From Bordetella parapertussis (GTDB taxonomy: Bacteria; Pseudomonadota; Gammaproteobacteria; Burkholderiales; Burkholderiaceae_B): a stretch of DNA of 54,319 nt. Below the pieces are notes generated by a model that saw only the letters and a list, made by a program, of their open reading frames with translations, made no database searches and was not told the DNA's origin. The DNA is taken from NCBI GenBank assembly GCA_945903445.1, contig CAMDNZ010000019.1, positions 1 through 54,319 of the forward strand, given 5' to 3'. Below are positions 16,837-25,264 of the stretch, piece after piece. The translations under genes and the position numbers were made by a program. The stretch's first letter is position 1, and each line of letters begins with the position of its first letter.

Positions 16837-19698
16837 ATGACAGGTAATATTTCCTTCATTCCCCGCTCCGGGCCATCGCTAGGTCGCCTGTCGCAGGTGG
16901 GGCGACCTGTAAGTACCCTGAACAGAGAGGCGGTGGTGCCGTTCGATCTACACGCTTTCGACTGGGCCGCGACGCCGCTCGGGCCCAAGAGTACGTGGCC
17001 GCAGCCTTTGCGCACGATTTACGATCTGATGATGTCGACCGGCTTCGGGATGTGCGCCACCTGGGGGCCAGAGCAGACGATGGTCTATAACGATGCCTAC
17101 GCGAAGTTTCTGGGCGCGCGCCACCCGGCTGCGCTGGGGCAGCCCCTGCACATCGTGTGGCATGAGGTGTGGGACGATATCCGGCCCTTGGCCGAGCGGG
17201 CCCTGAGTGGCGAAGCGGTCAAGTTCGAGAACATGCACCTCGTCATGACGCGCAAGGGCTACGAGGAAGACACCTACTGGACGTTTTGCTATAGCCCAAT
17301 TAGCGACGGCGACACGGTCAAGGGCTTTCTGAACGTGGCGTCCGAGACGACGGCCATGGTCGTGGCTCAACAACGGGCCCAGAACTATTCCGAGCGGGTT
17401 CAGCTGGCGATGGCGGCCGGCGCCATCATTGGGACGTGGGTATGGCACATTCCGACCAATGCGTTCACCGTAGACGACGGCTTCACGCACAGTTTCGGCT
17501 TGAATCCGACCGAAGACGTCTCGACCTTGACGCTCGACGAGGTGATTGTCAACGTTCATCCTCACGACATCCCTGGGCTGCGCGAAGCGATGGCCGATGC
17601 CATGCTGCGTGGTGGGGCGTATGCGCACCAATATCGGGTCAAGCGTGACGATGGCCGCTATTACTGGCTGGAAGCCAACGGCAAGGTCGAGTTCGGTGCC
17701 GATGGCAAAGCGCTGCGGTTTCCCGGCGTATTGATCGACGTCGAACGCCGCCGCGAAGTCGAGGCCGAGCGAGACCAGGCGCTTGCCCGATTGCGCGCAT
17801 TAAATACCGAACTCGAACAGAAAGTGATCGCTCAATCGCTGGCTCGGGGACGAACCTGGCAGCTCAGCCCGGATATCCTGGGCGTGCTGGGCGAGGATGG
17901 CCGCTTCGAGACGTCCAACCCGGCATGGCAGCGCGTGCTGGGCTGGTCGGAGGACGACGTGGCAAACCGCACGTTCTTCGATCTGGTGCATCCCGATGAC
18001 GCCTACCGAACCCACGAAGCCTGGAATCAATCCATTGGACAAGGGCTTCCCGTATTGCGCATCGAGAACCGTTGGCGTCACCGCGAAGGCCGCTGGTGCT
18101 GGCTGTCGTGGGTGGCCGTGACAGAGGATAACAAGACCTACTGTTCGGCCCGCGATATCACCGCGGAAAAAGATCGGCAGACTGCATTGATCGCTCGCAC
18201 GGCCGAGCGCGATCGGCTGTGGGAGACGACTAACGACTTGATGGGTACCGCTGGACTCGACGGATTCTTGAAAGCGATCAATCCCGCCTGGACCACGCAT
18301 CTGGGATGGAGCCGCGAGGAATTGCTCAATCGGCCGGTGATGGCGCTGATCGATCCGGCGCTGCATGCGCAGGCTTCCGATGTGCTCGACCGCCTGGCCG
18401 CGGGCGAAGAGGTCACCGGCTATGTGAACCGGATGATGTGTCGAGACGGCAGCTTTCGGTCGATCATGTGGACGGCAAAACCCGATCCGGGCACGGCGCA
18501 GTTTTTCCTGGTCGGGCGCGACGTGACCGCTCAACATGCGGAGGAAGAGTCGCTGCGCCAGTCGCAAAAAATGGAGGCTGTCGGTCAATTGACCGGCGGG
18601 ATCGCACACGATTTCAACAATCTGCTGGCGGGTATCTCGGGTTCTTTGGAGTTGATGACGCTGCGCATCGATCAAGGTCGATTCGACGATCTGGAGCGCT
18701 ACATGGCGGCGGCCAAAGGGGCGTCTCAACGTGCGGCCACGCTGACGCACCGCCTGTTGGCATTCTCGCGGCGGCAGACGTTGGCGCCTCGTTCGTCGGA
18801 CATCAATCGAGTGATCGCCGATATGGTCGATCTGGTGCAACGCACCGTCGGTCCTGCCATTGTCGTCGAACATGTGGCCGAGCCTGCATTATGGACGGCG
18901 TTGGTCGATGTGTCGCAAGTCGAAAATGCCCTGCTGAACCTGTGCATCAATGCACGTGACGCCATGCCCGGTGGCGGCTGCATCACGATTCAAACGCATA
19001 ACAGAATCGTGGACGCGGCGCTCGCTCGCCAACTCGATCTGAGTGCGGGCCAGTATCTGGCGATATGTGTGCGCGATACGGGCGAAGGCATGTCGGCAAC
19101 CGTGCTGGCTAAAGCCTTCGAACCTTTCTTCACCACCAAGCCTATCGGGCAGGGGACGGGGCTGGGCTTATCGATGATTTATGGTTTCGCTCGTCAGTCC
19201 GGTGGTCAGGTGAAGATGCAATCGACGCTGGGTAGCGGCACCGAAGTGTGCATCTTTCTGCCGCGCCATCGCGGCGCCATCGAGGGCGAGAATGCCCTGG
19301 CACCTACCCCTAACTTGATGCCTACCGAATCCGAAGAAACCGTGTTGGTAGTGGACGACGAGCCGACCGTCCGGATGCTGGTGGTCGAGGTATTGCACGA
19401 GTTGGGCTACAAGGCATTGGAAGCGGGCGATGCTGTTGCAGCCTTAAAGCTGTTGGAGTCGGCAGCCCGGATCGATCTGCTGGTGTCCGATGTGGGCTTG
19501 CCAGGCGGCATGAATGGTCGCCAGGTGGCGGATCGGGCACGCACGATTCGACCCGATTTGAAGGTGCTGTTTATCACCGGATACGCCGAGAATGTGCTGC
19601 TGCGTGATGGACATTTGGAACACAATATGTCGGTGCTGACGAAGCCGTTCAGCGTGCAAACACTGGTCACCACAATCCGGGATCTGATCGCTGGGTGA
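16837..19698 (+). CDS. PAS-rich hybrid sensor histidine kinase with receiver domain
   Basis: A 953-residue soluble kinase without membrane segments. Order: an N-terminal PAS/GAF-like sensor (about 35-170, with TPLGPKSTWPQPLR), PAS (185-300), PAS (340-450, FFDLVHPDD), PAS (460-570), dimerisation domain with phospho-His591 in GIAHDFNNLL, ATPase domain with NLCINARDAM, DTGEGM and GTGLGLSMIYGF, then a receiver with phospho-Asp885 in LLVSDVGLPGG and the lysine in LTKPFSV. No separate response regulator or output gene is adjacent, so partners are elsewhere. A near copy of its last 14 codons occurs as a remnant at 33938-33988. Confidence 0.9.
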   Translation: MTGNISFIPRSGPSLGRLSQVGRPVSTLNREAVVPFDLHAFDWAATPLGPKSTWPQPLRTIYDLMMSTGFGMCATWGPEQTMVYNDAYAKFLGARHPAALGQPLHIVWHEVWDDIRPLAERALSGEAVKFENMHLVMTRKGYEEDTYWTFCYSPISDGDTVKGFLNVASETTAMVVAQQRAQNYSERVQLAMAAGAIIGTWVWHIPTNAFTVDDGFTHSFGLNPTEDVSTLTLDEVIVNVHPHDIPGLREAMADAMLRGGAYAHQYRVKRDDGRYYWLEANGKVEFGADGKALRFPGVLIDVERRREVEAERDQALARLRALNTELEQKVIAQSLARGRTWQLSPDILGVLGEDGRFETSNPAWQRVLGWSEDDVANRTFFDLVHPDDAYRTHEAWNQSIGQGLPVLRIENRWRHREGRWCWLSWVAVTEDNKTYCSARDITAEKDRQTALIARTAERDRLWETTNDLMGTAGLDGFLKAINPAWTTHLGWSREELLNRPVMALIDPALHAQASDVLDRLAAGEEVTGYVNRMMCRDGSFRSIMWTAKPDPGTAQFFLVGRDVTAQHAEEESLRQSQKMEAVGQLTGGIAHDFNNLLAGISGSLELMTLRIDQGRFDDLERYMAAAKGASQRAATLTHRLLAFSRRQTLAPRSSDINRVIADMVDLVQRTVGPAIVVEHVAEPALWTALVDVSQVENALLNLCINARDAMPGGGCITIQTHNRIVDAALARQLDLSAGQYLAICVRDTGEGMSATVLAKAFEPFFTTKPIGQGTGLGLSMIYGFARQSGGQVKMQSTLGSGTEVCIFLPRHRGAIEGENALAPTPNLMPTESEETVLVVDDEPTVRMLVVEVLHELGYKALEAGDAVAALKLLESAARIDLLVSDVGLPGGMNGRQVADRARTIRPDLKVLFITGYAENVLLRDGHLEHNMSVLTKPFSVQTLVTTIRDLIAG

Positions 19699-20015
19699 AA
19701 CGCGCGCTGCCGCCATTAGGCGGTCTTGCGGTGAATGCGCACTTACCCACGCCTTTCAGAATCATTACGAGGATGTCGGCATCGACGTCTTTAGTAATGA
19801 ATGCTTAATAAACAGTTAGATTCGAGTTGGTGTACAGGGCAAGCTGTGTTGCGAAGTCGGAGCGTGATCAAGATCATCTGTATGGGTCACCCTGCTGCCC
19901 AGCGACCGGCATTCCAAAGCAACTGTAAAAAAATCGTGTGATTTACTTCGATAGACAATTGACGGTGGATAATTATTTTTGAATATTTTGTCGTGTCATT
20001 GTTCGAGGGGTAAAT
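19699..20015 (+). promoter_or_regulatory. AT-rich leader of the small-secreted-protein island, with a candidate promoter
   Basis: Base composition drops abruptly after the kinase gene. A possible sigma-70 promoter is TTGACG at 19959-19964, a 17-bp spacer and AATATT at 19982-19987, about 30 bp before the first island gene. A small hairpin CCGCC-ATTA-GGCGG at 19710-19723 after the kinase stop lacks a T-run. No gene is seen in the rest. Confidence 0.35.
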
Positions 20016-20363
20016 ATGATTTTCTTTTCTAAATTTAAAATGGTTGAAGCTAGTTTGATCGGCGCGTTCGTTGTTGCTGCATTGCCTTTGAAGACCGTCA
20101 GTGCTGATCCGCCACCGGTCCTTTCGCTCGGAACAATTGGGGGCGTTTTTTATCTAAATGACAGGGATTGGGCGTGTGAAATACTTTTTCGGAGTACCTA
20201 CGCTAATACGGAAGATTTCAGTGGCACATGGCGTCCGTCTGCCAATGTAGAAATTTGTGATGCTGCGAAGAATGCACATATTCTTGCGACTCAGGTCGGC
20301 ATGTTCCACACGTGGCATCCCGGGGCGTGGGGACATCATTTCACCGGAATCCTGATCGATTGA
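20016..20363 (+). CDS. Small secreted protein, island paralog 1 (unknown function)
   Basis: I do not recognise this 115-residue protein. It has a clear signal peptide (lysine-bearing start, hydrophobic SLIGAFVVAALPL, cleavage after VSA near residue 31), giving an 84-residue mature protein. The mature part has GGVFYLNDRDWACEILFRS, a second cysteine in EICDAAKNAHIL, and ends PGAWGHHFTGILID. The same pattern recurs in the next two genes: W-x-C-E-I-x-F-[RK]-S, a second Cys about 28 residues later, a short helix, then P-x-x-WG-x-x-[FY]-x-G-I. The two cysteines could form a disulfide in the periplasm or outside. GAGGGG precedes the ATG. The region is AT-rich compared with its neighbours, suggesting transfer. 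Confidence 0.75.
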   Translation: MIFFSKFKMVEASLIGAFVVAALPLKTVSADPPPVLSLGTIGGVFYLNDRDWACEILFRSTYANTEDFSGTWRPSANVEICDAAKNAHILATQVGMFHTWHPGAWGHHFTGILID

Positions 20364-20603
20364 AACAGTTCGATCGCAAGTGGTCCATCCTTTTAAAGCT
20401 CTCTGATAATGGCTTGGTTCGGCTTTTGGTTGGCGGGGTTCTTCTTTCGGGAGAGAGTGTCATTGTCAAATTTGAATGTCGCGCATAGCTTTCAAGGTGG
20501 GTAGCGTTTAAATTAATTGGAAATCTTGATCGAATTGTTCTGGATGGTCTATGGGGGCCGAACAATCCATCTGGTTTTTTAATATTTTAGCTAGGAATTT
20601 ATT

Positions 20604-20954
20604 ATGGCCGTCTTGTCAAGAATGAAAGTTGCTCGTGCCGGTTGGATGATTTTCAGTGCATGTGTAATTGGTGTGTTGCCTCTAGGGTCCGCTGGCGCGG
20701 GGCAAGCGGTCGGGCAAGTGGCAGGCGTTTTTTATAAAGGTGGATCGCCCTGGGAGTGCGAAATACTTTTCAAAAGCGGTGATGCCACTGCTGCTAGTGT
20801 TACGGGAAAATGGATTCCTACTGCGAGTCTGAAATTTTGCGACCTTGCGCTCGTTGCGCATTTCTTGAATCTTAACGCAGGCATGATTATTAAAAATGAT
20901 CCAAAAGGATGGGGAAATCATTACAACGGCATTTGGTTGAGCGACAATATCTAA
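20604..20954 (+). CDS. Small secreted protein, island paralog 2 (unknown function)
   Basis: A 116-residue paralog. Signal peptide: positively charged start, hydrophobic WMIFSACVIGVLPL, cleavage after AGA near residue 32. The mature part has GVFYKGGSPWECEILFKSGD, second cysteine in LKFCDLALVAHFL, and the ending DPKGWGNHYNGIWLSDNI. It shares with paralog 1 the CEILF core and with paralog 3 the PKGWG...GIW ending. AGGAA lies before the ATG. The 240-bp gap before it is AT-rich and shows no gene. Confidence 0.75.
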   Translation: MAVLSRMKVARAGWMIFSACVIGVLPLGSAGAGQAVGQVAGVFYKGGSPWECEILFKSGDATAASVTGKWIPTASLKFCDLALVAHFLNLNAGMIIKNDPKGWGNHYNGIWLSDNI

Positions 20955-21215
20955 TCTACTATTGTGGTTGTTCGTCGTTCTAGGTCAGCAGGCGGTCCAG
21001 CACATCGGCGGTGATGTCGGGCGCCAGGAGTACGGTCAGTTTGACGGGTCACAGGGACAGTCTAACCCTTTTGGGCCAATGAGGCCTGACGTGTTGATGA
21101 TGAATCCTAACGGCCGAGGTTCAAATGTAATTGAAAAATTTGGCCGAAATGCTTCATCATTATTTCTATAACCCAAGATTCATTGTGGTTTTTTATCGAT
21201 TACGTGGGGGATCTT
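20955..21215. other. Spacer between paralogs 2 and 3 with a GC-rich foreign patch
   Basis: From about 20980 to 21065 the composition returns to the high-GC host style inside an otherwise AT-rich island. On the minus strand this patch reads VKLTVLLAPDITADVLDRLL followed by a stop, which looks like the C-terminal end of some protein, with another stop just before it. I could not name it. It may be a remnant moved in by recombination. A short plus-strand open frame here looks spurious. Confidence 0.3.
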
Positions 21216-21569
21216 ATGAATTGTATTTCGAACTTGAGAACGATTGGCACCGGTTTGTTGAGTGCGTGTGCTATCGCCGCGTTGCCCTTCGAGTTTGCAA
21301 ATGCTAGTGAGACGTATGAGGCGAGTGGGAAGATTGAAAAAGTTTCTTATGTGGCTTATAAAGACTGGAAATGTGAAATTACGTTCCGGTCTGACACCGC
21401 AACTGGTTCTGATTTAATAAATCAGTCACGCCCGGTTTCTAATATAAAATATTGTAAAGTTGCGGAAATGGCAAAGTATCTTGATAGAAAAATCGGTGTG
21501 ACATACAGAAACGAACCCAAAGGGTGGGGCCTTTTCTACACTGGAATTTGGGTTAGTGAAAGGGTTTGA
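21216..21569 (+). CDS. Small secreted protein, island paralog 3 (unknown function)
   Basis: A 117-residue paralog with signal peptide (hydrophobic TGLLSACAIAALPF, cleavage after ANA near residue 30). Mature features: KVSYVAYKDWKCEITFRSDT, second cysteine in IKYCKVAEMAKYL, and EPKGWGLFYTGIWVSERV at the end. Start chosen at 21216 because GGGGATC precedes it and the signal peptide then has normal length; an earlier in-frame start at 21183 is less likely. Strongly AT-rich codon use. The gene ends four bases into the remnant of an IS256-type transposase, so the island's right edge coincides with a mobile element. Confidence 0.75.
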   Translation: MNCISNLRTIGTGLLSACAIAALPFEFANASETYEASGKIEKVSYVAYKDWKCEITFRSDTATGSDLINQSRPVSNIKYCKVAEMAKYLDRKIGVTYRNEPKGWGLFYTGIWVSERV

Positions 21570-22191
21570 TTTGCAATCAAACCGCCACTGCTCATGCAGC
21601 GGCGCGAGGGCCGCTGTCTGAGTTGCCTGACGAGCTAATGGATCATTTAGTCAAGGGCCCGATGACGTTTGGCGAAGTCCAGGATCTGATGCTGGCGTTC
21701 AACAAAGCGCTGATCGGACGGGCGATGGGGGCAGCAATGAGCCTGTACCTGGGCCATCGGCCAGGTAATGCCAAGCCGCCCGAGCAGGCCCACGAGCGCA
21801 ATGGAGCCAGCGGCAAGACGATCCACACCGAGCGTGTTCCGGTGCGCGTGAAGCTGCCGCGCGACCCCGATGGCAGCTTCACTCCGATCCTGATTCCAAA
21901 GCACGAGCGGCGCTTCACGGGGCTCGACGAACGCATCATCGCCATGTAAGCCCGCAGCATGAGCGTGTGCGAGATTCAGGCGTGAATGCCATCGAGAGCT
22001 TAAACATGCAGTTGCGCAAGATCATCAAGACCCGAGGCCACTTCCCCATCGACGCGGCCGCCATCAAGCTTTTATGGCTGGCGCTGCGTAATGTGCTGGC
22101 CAACTCTGTGAGGGCAGCCTTCGACTGGAAGGCTGCCATGAACCAGTTTGCTAGCCTGTTCGTCGAACGGTTTACTGCTGCGCGTAGATAA
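21566..22191 (+). pseudogene. IS256 (mutator-type) transposase, internally deleted
   Basis: The first part (to about 21948) matches the N-terminal end of IS256-family transposases: LPDELMDHLVKGPMTFGEVQ, ERNGASGKTIHTERVPVRVK and IPKHERRFTGLDERIIAM. A TAA follows where the protein should continue with YARxMSVxEIQ, and the remnant reads ARSMSVCEIQA with a second stop. The sequence then jumps directly, in another frame, to the C-terminal end NAIESLNMQLRKIIKTRGHF and AFDWKAAMNQFASLF. About 200 central residues, including the catalytic acidic residues, are gone. It cannot be active alone. It flanks the AT-rich island. Confidence 0.85.
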
Positions 22192-22465
22192 CGGGCTTTA
22201 AACCGCTTCGCACACAAAAATACAAACAGGCTCTTATTTCCCCGCCGGCCCGTTCTGTATGCGTATTGATTTTTTTGGTAGTTGCGCGAACATCACCGAA
22301 ATTTACACCAAGGCCGGCTTCGTTCGAGCGGCTGCTTCCAATAGGTGCACGCCATGCACCTATCTATCTCAAACAAACTGATTGTTCGCGCCTGCCCCTG
22401 CGCCCATTATTGATGCTGTTAGAGATCACGCAGCCGCGTGCCGTCAACCCCACCGCATCAAGACC
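22192..22465. other. Intergenic region before the CoA-transferase
   Basis: This 274-bp stretch contains the end of the IS256-type remnant and the leader of the CoA-transferase gene. No gene, clear promoter or repeat was recognised. Confidence 0.3.
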
Positions 22466-23668
22466 ATGGCCATCGATTCCGCCTCCCTCATCGCCAAACC
22501 TCTCGCTGGGCTGACAGTCCTGGACATTACGCACATGCTTGCCGGCCCCTACTGCACCTGGTTGCTGGGTTTGCTGGGGGCCGATGTCATCAAAGTCGAG
22601 CGACCAGGCGAAGGCGACTTTGCTCGCGCGATCGCGCCGTTCCATGAAGACGAGAGCCTCTACTTCATGAGCGTGAATCGCAACAAGCGCAGCATCACGC
22701 TGAACTTGAAGACCGAAGAAGGCAAGCAGATCCTGCGCGAGCTGATCGCCCGAAGCGACATTCTGGTTGAGAACAATCGAGCGGGCGTGATGGACCGGCT
22801 GGGCCTGGGCTATGACGACTCCAAGCGCCTGAATCCGCGTATCGTCTACGCCTCGATCTCCGGCTATGGCCAAACTGGCCCTTATCGTCACAAACCTGCA
22901 TTCGACGTGATCGCGCAGGCGGTCTCTGGCATGATGAGCATCACCGGACAGGAAGGCGGGCCGCCAGCGCGTGTGGGGGTGTCCATTGGCGATATTGCCT
23001 CCGGTCTGTTCGCGGCCGTCGCGGTGCTGGCCGCCATCGAGGGCCGCCACAAAAGCGGCGAGGGCGCGTTCATCGATGTCTCTATGATGGACTGCCAACT
23101 GGCGTTGATGGAAAACGCGGTATCGCGCTTCTTGAACGCGGGCGAAGTGCCCGAGCGGCTTGGCAGCCGCCATCCCTTGATCGCCCCGTTCCAGTCGTTC
23201 GATACGGCCGACCTGCCGATTGCGATTTGCGTGGACACCGAGCCGCAGTGGCAGCGTTTTTGCGCAGCGCTCGGCTTAGGTGAGCTATTACACGACCCGC
23301 GCTTCGCCGACGGACCGATGCGCTCGGCTCGGCACGCCGAACTCGAACCCTTGCTAAACACGGTGTTCGCCCGCGGGACGCGCGACGACTTCATTCGCGT
23401 CCTGGAGGCAGCCGACGTGCCGTGCAGCCCAATCAACTCCATCCCCGAGGTGACGCAGGACGTGCAAGTTCTGCATCGGCAGGTGCTGGTGGAGGTGCCG
23501 CAAGCCTCCGGAATCAAATACGTCGGCGCGCCCTTCCATTACAACAAGGCGCCCATTTCGGGCGAGACGCCGCCGCCGACCCTGGGCGCGGACAGTGTGT
23601 CGATCCTGAAGGCGCTGGGCCGCGACGACAACGCGATCGCCAGTCTGCGGGCCGCCGGCGTGTTCTGA
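22466..23668 (+). CDS. CaiB/BaiF (family III) CoA-transferase
   Basis: A 400-residue enzyme that moves CoA from a donor such as succinyl-CoA to a carboxylic acid. Typical features: PLAGLTVLDITHMLAGPYCT, GLLGADVIKVERPGEGD, NRNKRSITLNL, and the catalytic aspartate in the KPAFDVIAQA motif (Asp147), with SGYGQTGPY before it. It stands alone, convergent with a thioesterase/LysR pair and near a thiolase-MaoC-SDR operon, which suggests it activates the substrate of that pathway. The start is the ATG at 22466; the frame stays open upstream without homology. The acid it uses is unknown. Confidence 0.9.
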   Translation: MAIDSASLIAKPLAGLTVLDITHMLAGPYCTWLLGLLGADVIKVERPGEGDFARAIAPFHEDESLYFMSVNRNKRSITLNLKTEEGKQILRELIARSDILVENNRAGVMDRLGLGYDDSKRLNPRIVYASISGYGQTGPYRHKPAFDVIAQAVSGMMSITGQEGGPPARVGVSIGDIASGLFAAVAVLAAIEGRHKSGEGAFIDVSMMDCQLALMENAVSRFLNAGEVPERLGSRHPLIAPFQSFDTADLPIAICVDTEPQWQRFCAALGLGELLHDPRFADGPMRSARHAELEPLLNTVFARGTRDDFIRVLEAADVPCSPINSIPEVTQDVQVLHRQVLVEVPQASGIKYVGAPFHYNKAPISGETPPPTLGADSVSILKALGRDDNAIASLRAAGVF

Positions 23669-23677
23669 ACCATCACG

Positions 23678-24157
23678 CTAGCGGATGCCTTTCAGCGGCA
23701 ACAAGCGGCGATAACCCGGCGGCAGGGGCGTGGCGGCATGCGCGGCCACCGTCTGTGCCAATTGCCCCGCCAGCGCCGACGGGAAGGGTTTGGCGTGACG
23801 AGTGTTCAGGTCGACGTGCAGCGAAAGCTGCTCCATGGTGGCGGCCAGATAGTTCTCGCGGGTTTGCACCAATTCCATCAGGCACAGCAGGCGCTTGTCG
23901 TCGGCGTCCAGCAGCCGCACACGCAGCATGAGTGGGTCGTGGGCCAGCACCTCGCGCAGGTAGCTGACATGGATGTTCATCGTATAGACGCCGCAGCGCG
24001 TGGCCTCGGTGTAGTCCAGGCCAACGCCCAGGGCGCGCAACAGCCCGAAGCCGACCCGGTCGAAAATGCCGACATAGTGGGCCGCGTTCATATGGCCGTA
24101 TTCGTCGATCCAGGTTGGGTCGACGGTCAGTGTGGTGAAGGGTAGGGCGGATGTCAT
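23678..24157 (-). CDS. Hot-dog-fold acyl-CoA thioesterase
   Basis: A 159-residue protein of the 4-hydroxybenzoyl-CoA thioesterase type. It has the active-site helix start WIDEYGHMNAAHYVGIFD, in which the aspartate and the HMN are conserved, followed by later strands VSYLREVLAHDPLML and RLLCLMELVQ. It probably releases CoA from a pathway intermediate. Similar thioesterases accompany carnitine or betainyl-CoA metabolism, but that is only a family hint. It lies 7 bp after the LysR gene on the same strand and is likely co-transcribed with it. Confidence 0.8.
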   Translation of the reverse strand: MTSALPFTTLTVDPTWIDEYGHMNAAHYVGIFDRVGFGLLRALGVGLDYTEATRCGVYTMNIHVSYLREVLAHDPLMLRVRLLDADDKRLLCLMELVQTRENYLAATMEQLSLHVDLNTRHAKPFPSALAGQLAQTVAAHAATPLPPGYRRLLPLKGIR

Positions 24158-24164
24158 GACACGC

Positions 24165-25052
24165 TTAGGACAGGGTTTCGGTCAACCACCGGCGGACCGT
24201 TGCGATGGCGGGATCGTCCCATTTGTGCTCGGGCGCGACAAAATAATAGCCGCCCATTTGCACCGACATGGCGGGTAGTATCTCGACCAGGTCGCCGCGC
24301 CCGATGCGGTCGTTGACCAGCAGTTCGCTAACTAGCGCCACGCCTTGGCTTAACTGCGCCGCCTCCATCGTCAGATGGCCGTGCCAAAGTCGGGGCCCGC
24401 GCAGGATGGGAAGGTGGGTCACGCCCATCGCGCGCAACCAGGTTTCCCACTGATCGGTCGATTGCTCGTGCAGCAGCGGCAGATCGAGCAGGTGCGCGGG
24501 TTGAGAAACGTCGGGGAAGCGTTCGCGAAAGCCGGGGCTGCACACCGCCAGAATGCGGGGCCGCGAAAACATCTCGGCGCGCAGGCCGTCGCGGATCAGC
24601 GGCTGGGTCAAGTAGATGATTTCGGCATCGGCCTCGTCGCGGTCGAAGTCCGGTCGCGACGTAGTGGGCTGCAAGATCAATTCTTTGCCGTCTAGCCGCG
24701 CTTCCAGTTCGGGCAGCCGCATCAGCAGCCGTCGCGACGCCAGTCCGGCCATGCAGCAGACATGGATGGCGTCGCCGCGCCCATGGACGAGCTCGCCGCA
24801 CGCATCGGCGATCAGGTCCAACGCGCGGCGGGTTTTGAGGGCGAAGCGTTCGCCTTCGCGCGTCAGAATCAAGCCCCGGCCATTTTTGCGGACCAGGTGC
24901 GTGCCCACAGCTTCTTCCAGGTTCTGGATATGGCGCGAGACAACCGTATGGGAGATAGCCAGCATATCGGCGGCGGCACGGATGCTGCCGCTGCGGCAAA
25001 ACGCATCAAATGCACGAACGGCGATCAGCGGCGGAAGGCGCCGATAAGTCAT
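24165..25052 (-). CDS. LysR-type regulator of the CoA catabolic cluster
   Basis: A 295-residue regulator with winged helix-turn-helix AFDAFCRSGSIRAAADMLAI followed by SHTVVSRHIQNLEEAVGTHL, and a C-terminal effector domain (QPTTSRPDFDRDEADAEIIY onward). The helix-turn-helix style is close to the GcvA/TrpI subgroup. It is divergent from the thiolase operon with a 212-bp gap holding a TAAC-N7-GTTA dyad, the classical arrangement for control of the neighbouring operon. The inducer is probably a pathway substrate or CoA ester. Confidence 0.88.
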   Translation of the reverse strand: MTYRRLPPLIAVRAFDAFCRSGSIRAAADMLAISHTVVSRHIQNLEEAVGTHLVRKNGRGLILTREGERFALKTRRALDLIADACGELVHGRGDAIHVCCMAGLASRRLLMRLPELEARLDGKELILQPTTSRPDFDRDEADAEIIYLTQPLIRDGLRAEMFSRPRILAVCSPGFRERFPDVSQPAHLLDLPLLHEQSTDQWETWLRAMGVTHLPILRGPRLWHGHLTMEAAQLSQGVALVSELLVNDRIGRGDLVEILPAMSVQMGGYYFVAPEHKWDDPAIATVRRWLTETLS

Positions 25053-25103
25053 AGAGAATATTCATGAGCTGCAAAGCTCCATATAGCGCCATCTGCGCGA
25101 TAG

Positions 25104-25122
25104 GGTAACAATAGGTGTTATC
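25104..25122. promoter_or_regulatory. TAAC-N7-GTTA dyad, candidate LysR operator
   Basis: Perfect TAAC (25106-25109) and GTTA (25117-25120) arms separated by 7 bp, with an outer G/C pair, lie in the gap between the LysR gene and the thiolase operon. LysR regulators bind short interrupted dyads near the divergent promoter. Function is inferred from place and symmetry. Confidence 0.4.
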
Positions 25123-25264
25123 CCCAGAATGCTCCAAAATTTAGAGACCGGTGCATAAAAACTGCCGGAATTGGCCAAGCAAACTGCTTGTTGTCATATT
25201 TGGATTCGGCGATTCTGTTTGCCATGGACGCAGCAGCGGTCCGAGCAAAAAACATGGGGATTAC

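Noticed and set aside
19710..19723. Small CCGCC/GGCGG hairpin after the hybrid kinase as a terminator
   Set aside because: Only five pairs and no T-run.
20962..21171. 69-codon open frame between paralogs 2 and 3
   Set aside because: No signal peptide, none of the paralog motif, and it crosses a composition break.
20016..21569. Idea that the three small proteins are B subunits of an AB5-type toxin
   Set aside because: Size, secretion and two cysteines fit loosely, but no A subunit is nearby and the specific sequence marks of SubB/PltB are absent.
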